From JASMTM01 sp964441735 (GTDB lineage Bacteria > Thermotogota > Thermotogae > Petrotogales > Kosmotogaceae): 8,528 nt of DNA. Position 1 is the stretch's first letter. Each line of letters opens with the position of its first letter. The stretch lies in the NCBI GenBank assembly GCA_964441735.1, contig CAYTVB010000071.1, positions 1-8,528 of the forward strand. The letters are read 5' to 3'. Positions 1 to 6,042 of this stretch are shown in pieces. Position numbers and translations under genes: made by a program. Under the pieces are notes generated by a model, which saw nothing but the letters and a program-made list of their open reading frames with translations, made no database searches and was not told the DNA's origin.

Positions 1-45
1 ATATTTGTCTAGCCATTTTCGTTCTACCTTCTTAAAATCGTACAT
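1..45 (-). CDS. N-terminus of a probable class I aminoacyl-tRNA synthetase, possibly leucyl (partial)
   Basis: Only the first 15 codons lie in the window and the gene continues beyond the left edge. The ATG at 45-43 is preceded by a strong ribosome binding site (GAGGAGGGTG on the minus strand, about 49-58), which makes this a real start. The peptide reads MYDFKKVERKWLDKY. The pattern aromatic-x-F-x-x-V/I-E-x-K-W is typical of the extreme N-terminus of leucyl-tRNA synthetase, where such a helix precedes the catalytic domain; valyl-tRNA synthetase has a similar start but usually carries a proline there. The identity is therefore a guess from very little sequence, whereas the presence of a minus-strand gene start is well supported by the ribosome binding site and the promoter upstream. 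Confidence 0.5.
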   Translation of the reverse strand, partial: MYDFKKVERKWLDKY

Positions 46-56
46 AAACACCCTCC

Positions 57-80
57 TCAAAGAGCTAATGCCTTGAACAT
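57..80 (-). other. Possible seven-codon leader ORF before the left-edge gene
   Basis: On the minus strand ATG (80-78) opens MFKALAL and stops at TGA (59-57). The stop overlaps the ribosome binding site of the downstream gene, and AAAAGG (90-85) sits 4 nt before the ATG. It lies between the extended -10 and the main ATG, almost at the predicted 5' end of the transcript. Two of seven codons are Leu. There is no antiterminator or terminator hairpin, so regulation is only a possibility. Confidence 0.25.
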
Positions 81-94
81 ATGACCTTTTCAGA

Positions 95-103
95 ATTATA
101 TCA
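95..103 (-). promoter_or_regulatory. Extended -10 promoter for the left-edge minus-strand gene
   Basis: On the minus strand this reads TGATATAAT, a perfect TGn extended -10 with a consensus TATAAT. No good -35 lies 16-18 bp upstream, which an extended -10 can tolerate. The predicted transcription start is near 88, giving a leader of about 43 nt to the ATG at 45. Confidence 0.6.
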
Positions 104-163
104 TAGTTAAAAGTTAAGGGGAAATTCACTTATCATAAGAGAATAACGCTTTACATATTTTTC

Positions 164-191
164 GATAATAAAAGCCTCGCAATGCGAGGCT
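164..191 (-). terminator. Intrinsic terminator of the tRNA operon
   Basis: On the minus strand an 8-bp perfect GC-rich stem (AGCCTCGC / GCGAGGCT, plus-strand arms 173-180 and 184-191) with an ATT loop is followed by TTTTATTAT (172-164). It sits about 30 nt after tRNA-Phe and upstream of the promoter of the next minus-strand gene, which is what the end of the tRNA operon should look like. Confidence 0.9.
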
Positions 192-221
192 GAGTTGGGG
201 ATGGAAATGATATTTTCTTGC

Positions 222-297
222 TGGTGGCGAGGGACAGAATCGAACTGTCGACACACGGATTTTCAGTCCGCTGCTCTACCGGCTGAGCTACCTCGCC
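222..297 (-). tRNA. tRNA-Phe (anticodon GAA)
   Basis: This is a 76-nt tRNA with a perfect 7-bp acceptor stem (GGCGAGG, plus-strand 291-297, with CCTCGCC, 226-232), discriminator A and an encoded CCA (222-224). The anticodon loop is CTGAAAA, giving anticodon GAA (plus-strand 262-264). The D-loop and the T-arm GTTCGAT sequence are standard. It is the last gene of a three-tRNA operon, 8 nt after tRNA-Val. Confidence 0.97.
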
Positions 298-305
298 AAC
301 TTAAC

Positions 306-380
306 TGGTGGAAGCGACAGGGTTCGAACCTGTGACCTCTTGCTTGTAAGGCAAGCGCTCTCCCGCTGAGCTACGCTTCC
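306..380 (-). tRNA. tRNA-Val (anticodon UAC)
   Basis: This is a 75-nt tRNA with acceptor stem GGAAGCG (plus-strand 374-380) pairing with CGCTTCC (310-316), discriminator A and an encoded CCA (306-308). The anticodon stem CTTGC/GCAAG closes the loop CTTACAA, giving anticodon TAC (plus-strand 346-348). The T-loop GTTCGAACC is canonical. It is the middle gene of the operon, 6 nt after tRNA-Glu. Confidence 0.97.
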
Positions 381-386
381 ACCCTT

Positions 387-462
387 TGGCGCTCCCAAGG
401 GGATTTGAACCCCTGCCGCCGGCTTGAAAGGCCAGTGTCCTAGACCGCTAGACGATGGGAGC
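387..462 (-). tRNA. tRNA-Glu (anticodon UUC)
   Basis: This is a 76-nt tRNA with acceptor stem GCTCCCA (plus-strand 456-462) pairing with TGGGAGC (391-397), discriminator G and an encoded CCA (387-389). The anticodon loop CTTTCAA gives TTC (plus-strand 426-428). The 5' part (ATCGTCTAGCGGTCTAGGAC) is the usual bacterial tRNA-Glu D-arm sequence. It is the first gene of the operon, about 12 nt after the predicted transcription start. Confidence 0.97.
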
Positions 463-480
463 CAAAAGGCACTGATATTT

Positions 481-509
481 ATAATACACTAAAAAAAGAT
501 CACGGTCAA
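481..509 (-). promoter_or_regulatory. Sigma-70-type promoter of the tRNA operon
   Basis: On the minus strand a -35 TTGACC (plus-strand 504-509) lies exactly 17 bp from a -10 TATTAT (481-486). The predicted start near 474 leaves a leader of about 12 nt before tRNA-Glu. The match and position are what a strong stable-RNA promoter should show. Confidence 0.85.
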
Positions 510-578
510 GAGGTTTTGCCCTGTTTGTACATTTTAACCACTGGATAAATATAAGGCTTAGATGAAATTTGTCGTTCG

Positions 579-587
579 TGATAGAAT
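579..587 (+). promoter_or_regulatory. Candidate extended -10 for the minC operon
   Basis: The sequence TGATAGAAT is an extended -10 with a near-consensus hexamer (582-587). A weak TTAGAT lies 18 bp upstream (558-563). It would start transcription near 594, just before the ribosome binding site, so the leader would be very short. TATAAG at 550-555 is an alternative -10. The operon must have a promoter in the roughly 100 bp between the divergent tRNA promoter and minC, but the choice is uncertain. Confidence 0.3.
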
Positions 588-594
588 TTCTTTG

Positions 595-606
595 AAGGGA
601 GTGATC
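595..606 (+). promoter_or_regulatory. Strong ribosome binding site that sets the minC start at TTG 610
   Basis: AAGGGAGTGATC matches the full complement of the 16S 3' end (AAGGAGGTGATC) at 10 of 12 positions, and its GGAG core lies 8 nt before the TTG at 610. The in-frame ATG at 562 has only a short AAGG upstream. This site therefore argues for the downstream TTG start. Confidence 0.75.
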
Positions 607-609
607 TCA

Positions 610-1266
610 TTGCCCATAGACTTTAGAATGACAAAAAAAGGCTTGATTTTGCTTATCGAATCATATGATTCGATTGATTCTCTTAAGCAAGAAATAATGC
701 GCAAATTCAGCGATACAAGTGATTTCTTTTCTGAAGGTGATGAAATCTCATTGATGCTTACCCAGGATACGAGCAAACCCGATGATATTGTAAAAATAGT
801 ATCGTTACTCAATAGCATGGGTCTGCGTGTAAAAGACATTCTTGTAGGCGATCTGGATCAAACTGAGGTAATTGTTGGACAAAGGTATGATCTTGTTAAA
901 GAAAAAGTTACTGAGGTTAGAGGTGCACAGGTAATTAAAAGAAATCTTCGTTCGGGCCAGATAGTCGTCCATAATTATGATGTTTTTCTTATCGGTAATA
1001 TGAATCCTGGCGCTGAAATTATAGCAGGTGGTAGCATAATAATTTTTGGAAGCGCCCGCGGGGTACTGAGAGCTGGCTATTCCGTTGGTGAAGGTGCGAT
1101 AATAGCTGCCCTTGATCTCAAACCTTCATTAATACAGATCGCTGGCAATATTTCACAGGGAAGTGATTTTTTCAATGTTCCTGCTGTCGCACATATAAGG
1201 ACGGGGCGCATTGTTGTAGAAGAATACGAAAATGTAAGATTTGAAACAAAGGAGGGAACATTTTGA
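610..1266 (+). CDS. minC: Septum site-determining protein MinC
   Basis: MinC inhibits FtsZ ring assembly away from mid-cell and is normally recruited to the membrane by MinD. From the TTG start the protein has 218 residues, close to the roughly 210 of Thermotoga MinC. Residues 1-80 are the N-terminal FtsZ-antagonising domain, beginning PIDFRMTKKGL as in Thermotoga. A linker follows, then the C-terminal right-handed beta-helix domain (about 106-212) with the conserved RSGQ motif (114-117), repeated glycine turns (GNMNPGAEIIAGG, 129-141) and AALDLKPSLIQIAG (166-179). The TTG is preferred because of the strong ribosome binding site and the family length; an in-frame ATG at 562 would add 16 residues with no family counterpart that I know. 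It is the first gene of the plus-strand operon. The stop overlaps the next start by 4 nt (TTGA). No minD or minE lies in the window. Confidence 0.93.
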   Translation: MPIDFRMTKKGLILLIESYDSIDSLKQEIMRKFSDTSDFFSEGDEISLMLTQDTSKPDDIVKIVSLLNSMGLRVKDILVGDLDQTEVIVGQRYDLVKEKVTEVRGAQVIKRNLRSGQIVVHNYDVFLIGNMNPGAEIIAGGSIIIFGSARGVLRAGYSVGEGAIIAALDLKPSLIQIAGNISQGSDFFNVPAVAHIRTGRIVVEEYENVRFETKEGTF

Positions 1267-2282
1267 AGACTTCTGATTTACTAATGCAACTTTCAAATGC
1301 ATTTGGTCCTGTTGGTTATGAAGAAGAGGCAATTGATGTTATAAAAAAGAGTATTCACCCCTTCGTAGATAAAATCTATGTTGATAACATTGGTAATTTA
1401 ATTGCCCACAAGAAAGGCAAGGGCAAGAAAATTGCCTTCTTCACTCATATGGATGAGATCGCTCTTGTAATCTCTGCAATTGATGATAGAGGTTACGCTA
1501 GATTTGATACCCTGGGTGGCATAGACCCAAAAATCCTCATATCGCAAAGGGTCACAATTAAATCTCGTGATGGAAAAACAAGAACGGGTGTCATTGGAAT
1601 GCTTGCTCCTCACCTTCAAAAAAGAGAAACAAGAAAGAATGTTCCACATTATGATGATTTATTTATTGACGTTTCAATAAATCCTGATTATGAGAAAGTG
1701 AGTGTCGGAGATCTCGCAGTTGTCGATATAGAGTCATACCAGCTTAATAACAGGGTAATAGGAAAAGCACTTGATGATCGTGCCTGCTGTGCAATATCTA
1801 TTCTTCTGGCCAGACAACTGGATAAATATGCATCAGTCCCTGACATTTATTTTGTATTTACCACAAGAGAAGAAGTTGGCGGTCTTGGTGCAAAGGTCGC
1901 CTCACAAACCATTCAACCTGACCTGGCCATAGCAATGGATGTAACACAGGACAGCAACGAAACAGGAATTTCCATGGGAAAAGGTCCAGTCCTGGGCGTT
2001 GGTGGTCCAATCGTCCACAAAAAATATTATAAGAAACTCAAAAAAACTGCAGAGGAAAACAAGGTTCAAATTCAGTATGAATGCACACCGGGACGTTCCG
2101 GAACAGATGCTGACAATGTACAAATAGCTGCCAAAGGTGTGCCAACTTTATTGCTCTCCATTCCCCAAAAACATATGCATTCGCCGGTTGAAGTTATTGA
2201 ACCCAAAGACATTGAAGAGGCTGTACGATTGCTTGAAGCATTTTTAGTTTCATTAAAAGAAGGTGAAACCAATGAAGTTTAA
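1263..2282 (+). CDS. M42 family aminopeptidase, paralog 1 (TM1048-like)
   Basis: This is a cytoplasmic dinuclear metallo-aminopeptidase (FrvX/TET family, often misnamed endoglucanase) that trims N-terminal residues from short peptides. M42 enzymes usually form 12-subunit tetrahedral particles. It has 339 residues, the normal length. The expected ligands are visible: H62 (THMDE), D171 (GKALDDR), the catalytic E203 and ligand E204 (REEVGG), D226 and H306 (HMHSP). GTDA is at 280-283. The start is a TTG at 1263 with ribosome binding site AAAGGAGGG, overlapping the minC stop. It is the first of three tandem M42 genes that differ in the specificity region, e.g. PHLQKRETRKNVPHYDD here. From memory it corresponds to T. 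maritima TM1048. Family assignment is certain; substrate preference cannot be read from the sequence. Confidence 0.92.
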   Translation: MKTSDLLMQLSNAFGPVGYEEEAIDVIKKSIHPFVDKIYVDNIGNLIAHKKGKGKKIAFFTHMDEIALVISAIDDRGYARFDTLGGIDPKILISQRVTIKSRDGKTRTGVIGMLAPHLQKRETRKNVPHYDDLFIDVSINPDYEKVSVGDLAVVDIESYQLNNRVIGKALDDRACCAISILLARQLDKYASVPDIYFVFTTREEVGGLGAKVASQTIQPDLAIAMDVTQDSNETGISMGKGPVLGVGGPIVHKKYYKKLKKTAEENKVQIQYECTPGRSGTDADNVQIAAKGVPTLLLSIPQKHMHSPVEVIEPKDIEEAVRLLEAFLVSLKEGETNEV

Positions 2283-3312
2283 AAGACTAAAAAAACTTAC
2301 TGAACTAAACGGTATCTCGGGATTTGAAGAGCCCGTATCTGAATTTATAGAAAATGAAATAAAGGATATTGCCGATGAATACTGGAAAGACGAAGTTGGC
2401 AATTTAATTGCTTTGAAAAAGGGAGAAAAAAAGTCAAAACACAGATTGATGCTTCTTGCACATATGGATGAAGTTGGATTAATGGTAAGAAAAATAAATA
2501 AGGATGGAACCCTTGCTATAACCAGTATTGGAGGAGTCGATCCCCGGGTTGTTATGGGGAAAAAAGTGAAGATTGGTGAAGAGCTAAAGAATGGAATAAT
2601 TGGATACAAAGCGATCCACGAGCAAAAAAGAGAAGAAATACTTAAAAGTCCAAAATACGACAATCTTTGTGTATACGCAGGATATGATAAAGAAAAAGAA
2701 GCAAAGTCCGAATTCAATGTCGGAGATCCTGTTTTCTTCGACACAGAATACAGGGAAATTGGTAAATACGCAATCGGTAAGGCTTTTGATGACCGAAATG
2801 GTTGCGAAGTACTTATAAACATACTGGAACATCTTCAGAAAAATCCCGTGGATTACGATGTTTATTTTTCATGGGTAGTTCAGGAAGAAGTGGGACTTAG
2901 AGGAAGTGGCGTCGCTGCTTCTCAAATAGAACCCGATTTGGCTATTGTATTTGAGGGTACAACAGCAGGCGACAATCCAGAACTTACTGAAAGCAGATGG
3001 GCAGCCAAAATAGGTGAAGGCCCTGTTCTCACATATGCTCACGGAGGTCTTGTCCCCGATAGAAAAATATTTGAAGTAATTAAAGAAACAGCAAAAAGAC
3101 ATAACATTCCTCATCAATTTAAAGGCAGAACAGCAGGGGGCACTGATGCAGCCCGATTGGCAAGAACCTTAAAGGGAATTCCCGCTGGAGTAATATCCAC
3201 TTCAGCAAGATATATTCACTCACCAATGTGCGTGATGAGTCTAAAGGATTTTGAAAATACAGTTAAACTGGGCAAAACTCTCATAACTGAAGGGAAGGTG
3301 TTTAACAAATGA
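2272..3312 (+). CDS. M42 family aminopeptidase, paralog 2 (TM1049-like)
   Basis: This is the second M42 metallo-aminopeptidase, 346 residues from the ATG at 2272, which has ribosome binding site AAGGTGA at about 2260-2266. A GTG at 2263 would add three residues but lies inside that site. Metal and catalytic residues are present: H64 (AHMDE), D173 (GKAFDDR), the catalytic E205, E206 (QEEVGLRGS), and H316 (YIHSP). The fourth ligand is glutamate, E228 (IVFEGTTAGD), instead of the aspartate of its two neighbours; as I recall it, the T. maritima TM1049 protein has glutamate there too. GGTDA (289-293) is intact. It overlaps paralog 1 by 11 nt and paralog 3 by 4 nt (ATGA), so the three are probably co-translated. 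Lysine-rich loops (KKGEKKSK) suit a thermophile or moderate thermophile. Confidence 0.92.
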   Translation: MKFKRLKKLTELNGISGFEEPVSEFIENEIKDIADEYWKDEVGNLIALKKGEKKSKHRLMLLAHMDEVGLMVRKINKDGTLAITSIGGVDPRVVMGKKVKIGEELKNGIIGYKAIHEQKREEILKSPKYDNLCVYAGYDKEKEAKSEFNVGDPVFFDTEYREIGKYAIGKAFDDRNGCEVLINILEHLQKNPVDYDVYFSWVVQEEVGLRGSGVAASQIEPDLAIVFEGTTAGDNPELTESRWAAKIGEGPVLTYAHGGLVPDRKIFEVIKETAKRHNIPHQFKGRTAGGTDAARLARTLKGIPAGVISTSARYIHSPMCVMSLKDFENTVKLGKTLITEGKVFNK

Positions 3313-4316
3313 AAGAACTCATAAAAAAACTAACCGAAATTTCTTCACCCAGCGGAAGAGAAGATGTAATAAAAGAAACCATTATTTCTGAGATTAAAGA
3401 TCATGTGGACGAATATAAAGTGGATAATCTGGGCAGTGTTATTGCTCTAAAAAAAGGCACATCGGGGAAAAAAGTATTATTTGACGGACATATGGACGAA
3501 ATTGGTTTGGTTGTAACGAACATCGATGATAAAGGCTTTTTGAGAGTTGAAAGCGTTGGTGGAGTTTCACCATATAACCTGCTTGGTTCACATTTGCGAT
3601 TTGAAAATGATGTAGTTGGAGTAGTTGGAATGGAATCTGAAACTATAAAAGATGCAGGTAAGAATATAAAAGAACTAAATTACGATTTGCTTTATGTTGA
3701 CATTGGTGCAGTGAGTAAGGAAGACGCTGAGAAAAGGATTTCAGTTGGAACTTTTGGTACATATTATTCTCATTTTTATGACCTTGGAAAAAGATTGGTA
3801 TCAAAAGCAATGGATGATAGAATCGCCTGCGCAATAATGATACAGGCGTTAAAGGAAATCAAGAAACCAAAAGACGATATCTATTTTGCTTTTACTGTTC
3901 AAGAAGAGGTAGGAATTGTAGGAGCCAGTGTAGCAGGATTTGATATAAAACCCGATATGGCTATAGCGCTTGATGTTACTGCGGGGCCGGATACACCAAA
4001 AGGATTCAAACGAATGGGATTTAAACTTGGTGGAGGACCGACAATTAAGATAAAGGACATGGCATCGATAAGTGCTTCAAGTGTCGTATCAATGCTAAAA
4101 AATGCCTCTGAAAAAAACAAAATCCCTTATCAATATGAGATTCTTATCTTTGGTGGTACCAACGCAAGAGGATATCAAACTACCGGTGCGGGAATCCCAA
4201 GTGGAACAGTTTCCATCCCCTGCAGATATGTCCATTCTCCTCACGAAATGGTAGATTATGATGACGTCTTAAATTCTGTAAAACTTGTAAAGAGTGTTGC
4301 TAAAGAAGGAGTATAA
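3309..4316 (+). CDS. M42 family aminopeptidase, paralog 3 (TmPep1050-like)
   Basis: This is the third M42 metallo-aminopeptidase, 335 residues. It starts MKELIKKLTE and carries FGGTNARGYQ (281-290) in place of the usual GGTDA. Both traits recall T. maritima TM1050, a leucine aminopeptidase studied as TmPep1050 that forms dodecamers with Co/Mn/Zn (from memory). Ligands are complete: H61 (GHMDE), D169 (KAMDDR), the catalytic E199, E200 (QEEVG), D222 (ALDVT) and H309 (YVHSP). The ATG at 3309 overlaps the previous stop by 4 nt with GAAGGTG upstream; its own stop shares one base with the next start (TAATG). An active leucine-type aminopeptidase is a reasonable inference; the other two paralogs may have complementary specificities. 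Confidence 0.93.
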   Translation: MKELIKKLTEISSPSGREDVIKETIISEIKDHVDEYKVDNLGSVIALKKGTSGKKVLFDGHMDEIGLVVTNIDDKGFLRVESVGGVSPYNLLGSHLRFENDVVGVVGMESETIKDAGKNIKELNYDLLYVDIGAVSKEDAEKRISVGTFGTYYSHFYDLGKRLVSKAMDDRIACAIMIQALKEIKKPKDDIYFAFTVQEEVGIVGASVAGFDIKPDMAIALDVTAGPDTPKGFKRMGFKLGGGPTIKIKDMASISASSVVSMLKNASEKNKIPYQYEILIFGGTNARGYQTTGAGIPSGTVSIPCRYVHSPHEMVDYDDVLNSVKLVKSVAKEGV

Positions 4317-5299
4317 TGAAAGAATTATTCTACAAAGATAAACGCGACTTTAGTCTTAATATTAATTTTGGTTGTGAACTATCAAAAAATATACCGGAAT
4401 CGCAAATAATTTGGGATTCCGGTATTCCTGATTTCAAGACACCAAAAAATGTGCATAAAATAAGAGGTGGTGAATACTCGAAAACCATCGATAAAGTTTT
4501 TGAAATCTACCATATAGTAAAGTTTTCGGGGCAAAATACGTTGTCAGTTATTGGCGGAGGCTCGATAATCGATCTGGGAGGATTTGCTGGTTTTACTCAC
4601 GATTATGTAAAACATGTATATTTGTATCCCAGCACTGCATTATCGCAAACACTTTTGCCAGTAAAATCTAAATTTTCTATAAATTTTGAATACAAAAAGG
4701 ACCTTTTAACGGTAACAGGCGTCCCGGAAAAAATTATTATAGACCCTGAGTTGAGCTATAAGAAGCTGAAAGATCATGGTGTAACTGAGTTTTTACCGAT
4801 AATTCTCATTTCACACACTAAGGACCCTCGTATGTTCAAATATCTTAGAAACCTTCTACAAAAGTCAAAAACTCTATCCCTTGAAGAATGGGAGGATCTT
4901 GTCTGGTCTGCAATAACAAACTATTCAGAAACATTAGAATCCAGTTTAGAAATTCAGGGACAAAGTTTCTCAAAAATAATTCAAAATGCTTTTAGATTAA
5001 CCTTCAGTTATCAAACATCATTGATTTTCTCCAGTGTGCTTGAAGCTTGGCTTGCTGTTATTTATGGCTATTTAGATGAAGATGACTATAAAGTTTTCTT
5101 GAATGCCCTGAACCTAGTGTGGGACAAAAGCTGGCCAAGGAGATTGGATATGAGTTCAATTACCGAAGAGTTATATAAAACTGATAGTATTTTAATATCC
5201 ACAATATATAAAGGCAAAGTATTTAAAGAAAATGTGACTGTAGATGAACTTTTGCGTATATTTAGAAGACACGGTAGAGGATTGGAGTTTTTTAGATGA
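4316..5299 (+). CDS. 3-dehydroquinate synthase-like (AroB-fold) protein, probably not catalytic
   Basis: The 327-residue protein shows the nucleotide-binding signature of the dehydroquinate synthase / iron alcohol dehydrogenase fold: VIGGGSIIDLGGFAGF (78-93), then YPSTALSQTLLPV (104-116) where AroB has VPTTLLAQVDSSV, and KIIIDPELS (139-147) where AroB has the VLIDP strand. The catalytic parts are missing: no GGKT after the DSSV-like stretch, no AEVIKHG (here FLPIILISHTK, 159-169), and no GHTxGHA zinc site (here RLTFSYQTSLIFSSVLEAW, 227-245). A true AroB needs one Glu and two His there. The rest of the C-terminal helical domain is recognisable mainly by position and by LEAWLAVIYGYL. The ATG follows AAGGAG with a one-base overlap. 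It is placed between peptidases and envelope proteins, with no other shikimate gene, so a moonlighting or scaffold role is inferred; function unknown. Confidence 0.55.
   Translation: MKELFYKDKRDFSLNINFGCELSKNIPESQIIWDSGIPDFKTPKNVHKIRGGEYSKTIDKVFEIYHIVKFSGQNTLSVIGGGSIIDLGGFAGFTHDYVKHVYLYPSTALSQTLLPVKSKFSINFEYKKDLLTVTGVPEKIIIDPELSYKKLKDHGVTEFLPIILISHTKDPRMFKYLRNLLQKSKTLSLEEWEDLVWSAITNYSETLESSLEIQGQSFSKIIQNAFRLTFSYQTSLIFSSVLEAWLAVIYGYLDEDDYKVFLNALNLVWDKSWPRRLDMSSITEELYKTDSILISTIYKGKVFKENVTVDELLRIFRRHGRGLEFFR
4391..4425. repeat. Perfect 11-bp inverted repeat inside the AroB-like gene
   Basis: ATACCGGAATC (4391-4401) and its exact reverse complement GATTCCGGTAT (4415-4425) are separated by 13 nt. 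In RNA it would form an 11-bp hairpin 75-110 nt after the start codon. No T-tract follows, so it is not a normal intrinsic terminator. Confidence 0.8.
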
Positions 5300-6042
5300 G
5301 CATTAATAGCTCAACAAAACTGTTCTCGATATTTATTGTCAGCTTGATAACCATTCTGTTCATATTAGGTGGTTACACTTACAAATTGAAGATAGAAAAT
5401 GAAAGATATCAATTAATGCTGGAAGAAATAAGAATGCGAAATGAAGAAATTACCTCAATTAATAACAGTCAGAATAATGAAGTAACAACCGACTATGGAG
5501 TGATCACACAACAAATTCCCACAACAAAGGGAAATGACGAACAAAATGATACAAATCTATTCGCTTTCGAAACATTTAATTACAGAAGGCTTATAGATGA
5601 ATCTTTAAATCATTTTGTTAGAGGAACAGATTTTAGCTATTCTGCTGTCGACAGAAGAACTGCATTCAAACTTTGCACAGAAGCAGGGAAAGAGCATTAC
5701 TTTATTACCAAACTGTCTGATGACTTTTATGGAGTTCTATTAACAATAGATAATCCCTTAGAAGGCTTATATTCATCAAAAGTAGCTTATGGTATTCAGT
5801 TGGTAACACATAGTTCTTACGGTGGCATTTCAGCCGAAGTTACCAGTTTGAGAGAAAATGGTTATCCGGCACTAATTTATAGCTGGGAAACATCTGAGGG
5901 AAATACTTATTATGGCGCTATTCTCGGAGTTTTCCCCGATCAATCTTTAGCCAGCGAACAATCAACAACAATAAATGTAAACAACATTGAGGAAATCTCA
6001 GGCTGGAATATTGAAGGAAGGTATATAAGAAAGATACAATGA
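5296..6042 (+). CDS. Membrane-anchored protein with a SPOR-like C-terminal domain
   Basis: The 248-residue protein has one N-terminal transmembrane segment (about 9-29) with a few polar residues before it, so the rest probably faces the periplasm. A short charged, coiled-coil-like helix follows (32-57), then a polar Asn/Thr-rich linker (58-88). Residues about 164-247 resemble a SPOR domain: YGIQLVTHSSYGGISAEV, then SLRENGYPALIY, YYGAILGVFPDQ and a last strand IEGRYIRKI. That matches the beta-alpha-beta-beta-alpha-beta order, where the first strand usually reads Y-x-V/I-Q-L and the third Y-x-V-x-V-G-x-F. SPOR domains bind denuded septal peptidoglycan. The match is by pattern only and is divergent. 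The middle (93-152) is not recognised. The ATG overlaps the previous stop by 4 nt. Sharing an operon with minC is consistent with a division-site role, which remains an inference. Confidence 0.55.
   Translation: MSINSSTKLFSIFIVSLITILFILGGYTYKLKIENERYQLMLEEIRMRNEEITSINNSQNNEVTTDYGVITQQIPTTKGNDEQNDTNLFAFETFNYRRLIDESLNHFVRGTDFSYSAVDRRTAFKLCTEAGKEHYFITKLSDDFYGVLLTIDNPLEGLYSSKVAYGIQLVTHSSYGGISAEVTSLRENGYPALIYSWETSEGNTYYGAILGVFPDQSLASEQSTTINVNNIEEISGWNIEGRYIRKIQ

Noticed and set aside
129..139. Palindrome CTTATCATAAG between the terminator and the extended -10
   Set aside because: The arms are only 5 bp and AT-rich; such a match is expected by chance, and no second copy marks it as an operator.
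222..462. A functional link between the tRNA operon and queH
   Set aside because: Queuosine is placed in tRNAs with GUN anticodons (Asp, Asn, His, Tyr). The tRNAs here are Phe GAA, Val UAC and Glu UUC, and they are on the opposite strand.
2600..2818. Plus-strand frame of 72 codons inside M42 paralog 2
   Set aside because: It is a lysine-rich out-of-frame reading of the A-rich gene with no start signal.
2253..2832. Long open frames on the minus strand opposite the M42 genes (for example 2253-2822)
   Set aside because: They lie entirely opposite well-supported peptidase genes, show low-complexity Ser/Phe/Ile-rich translations and have no ribosome binding site or family motif. They are shadow frames.
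1263..4316. Cellulase/endoglucanase identity for the three M42 genes
   Set aside because: The old endoglucanase label for this family is a misannotation. The full set of M42 metal ligands (HMDE, DDR, EE, HSP) indicates aminopeptidases.
4316..5299. Calling the AroB-like protein a working 3-dehydroquinate synthase or a pseudogene
   Set aside because: Key catalytic motifs are missing, so aroB is not justified. The frame is intact over 327 codons, with overlapping coupled junctions on both sides, so it is not a decayed gene.
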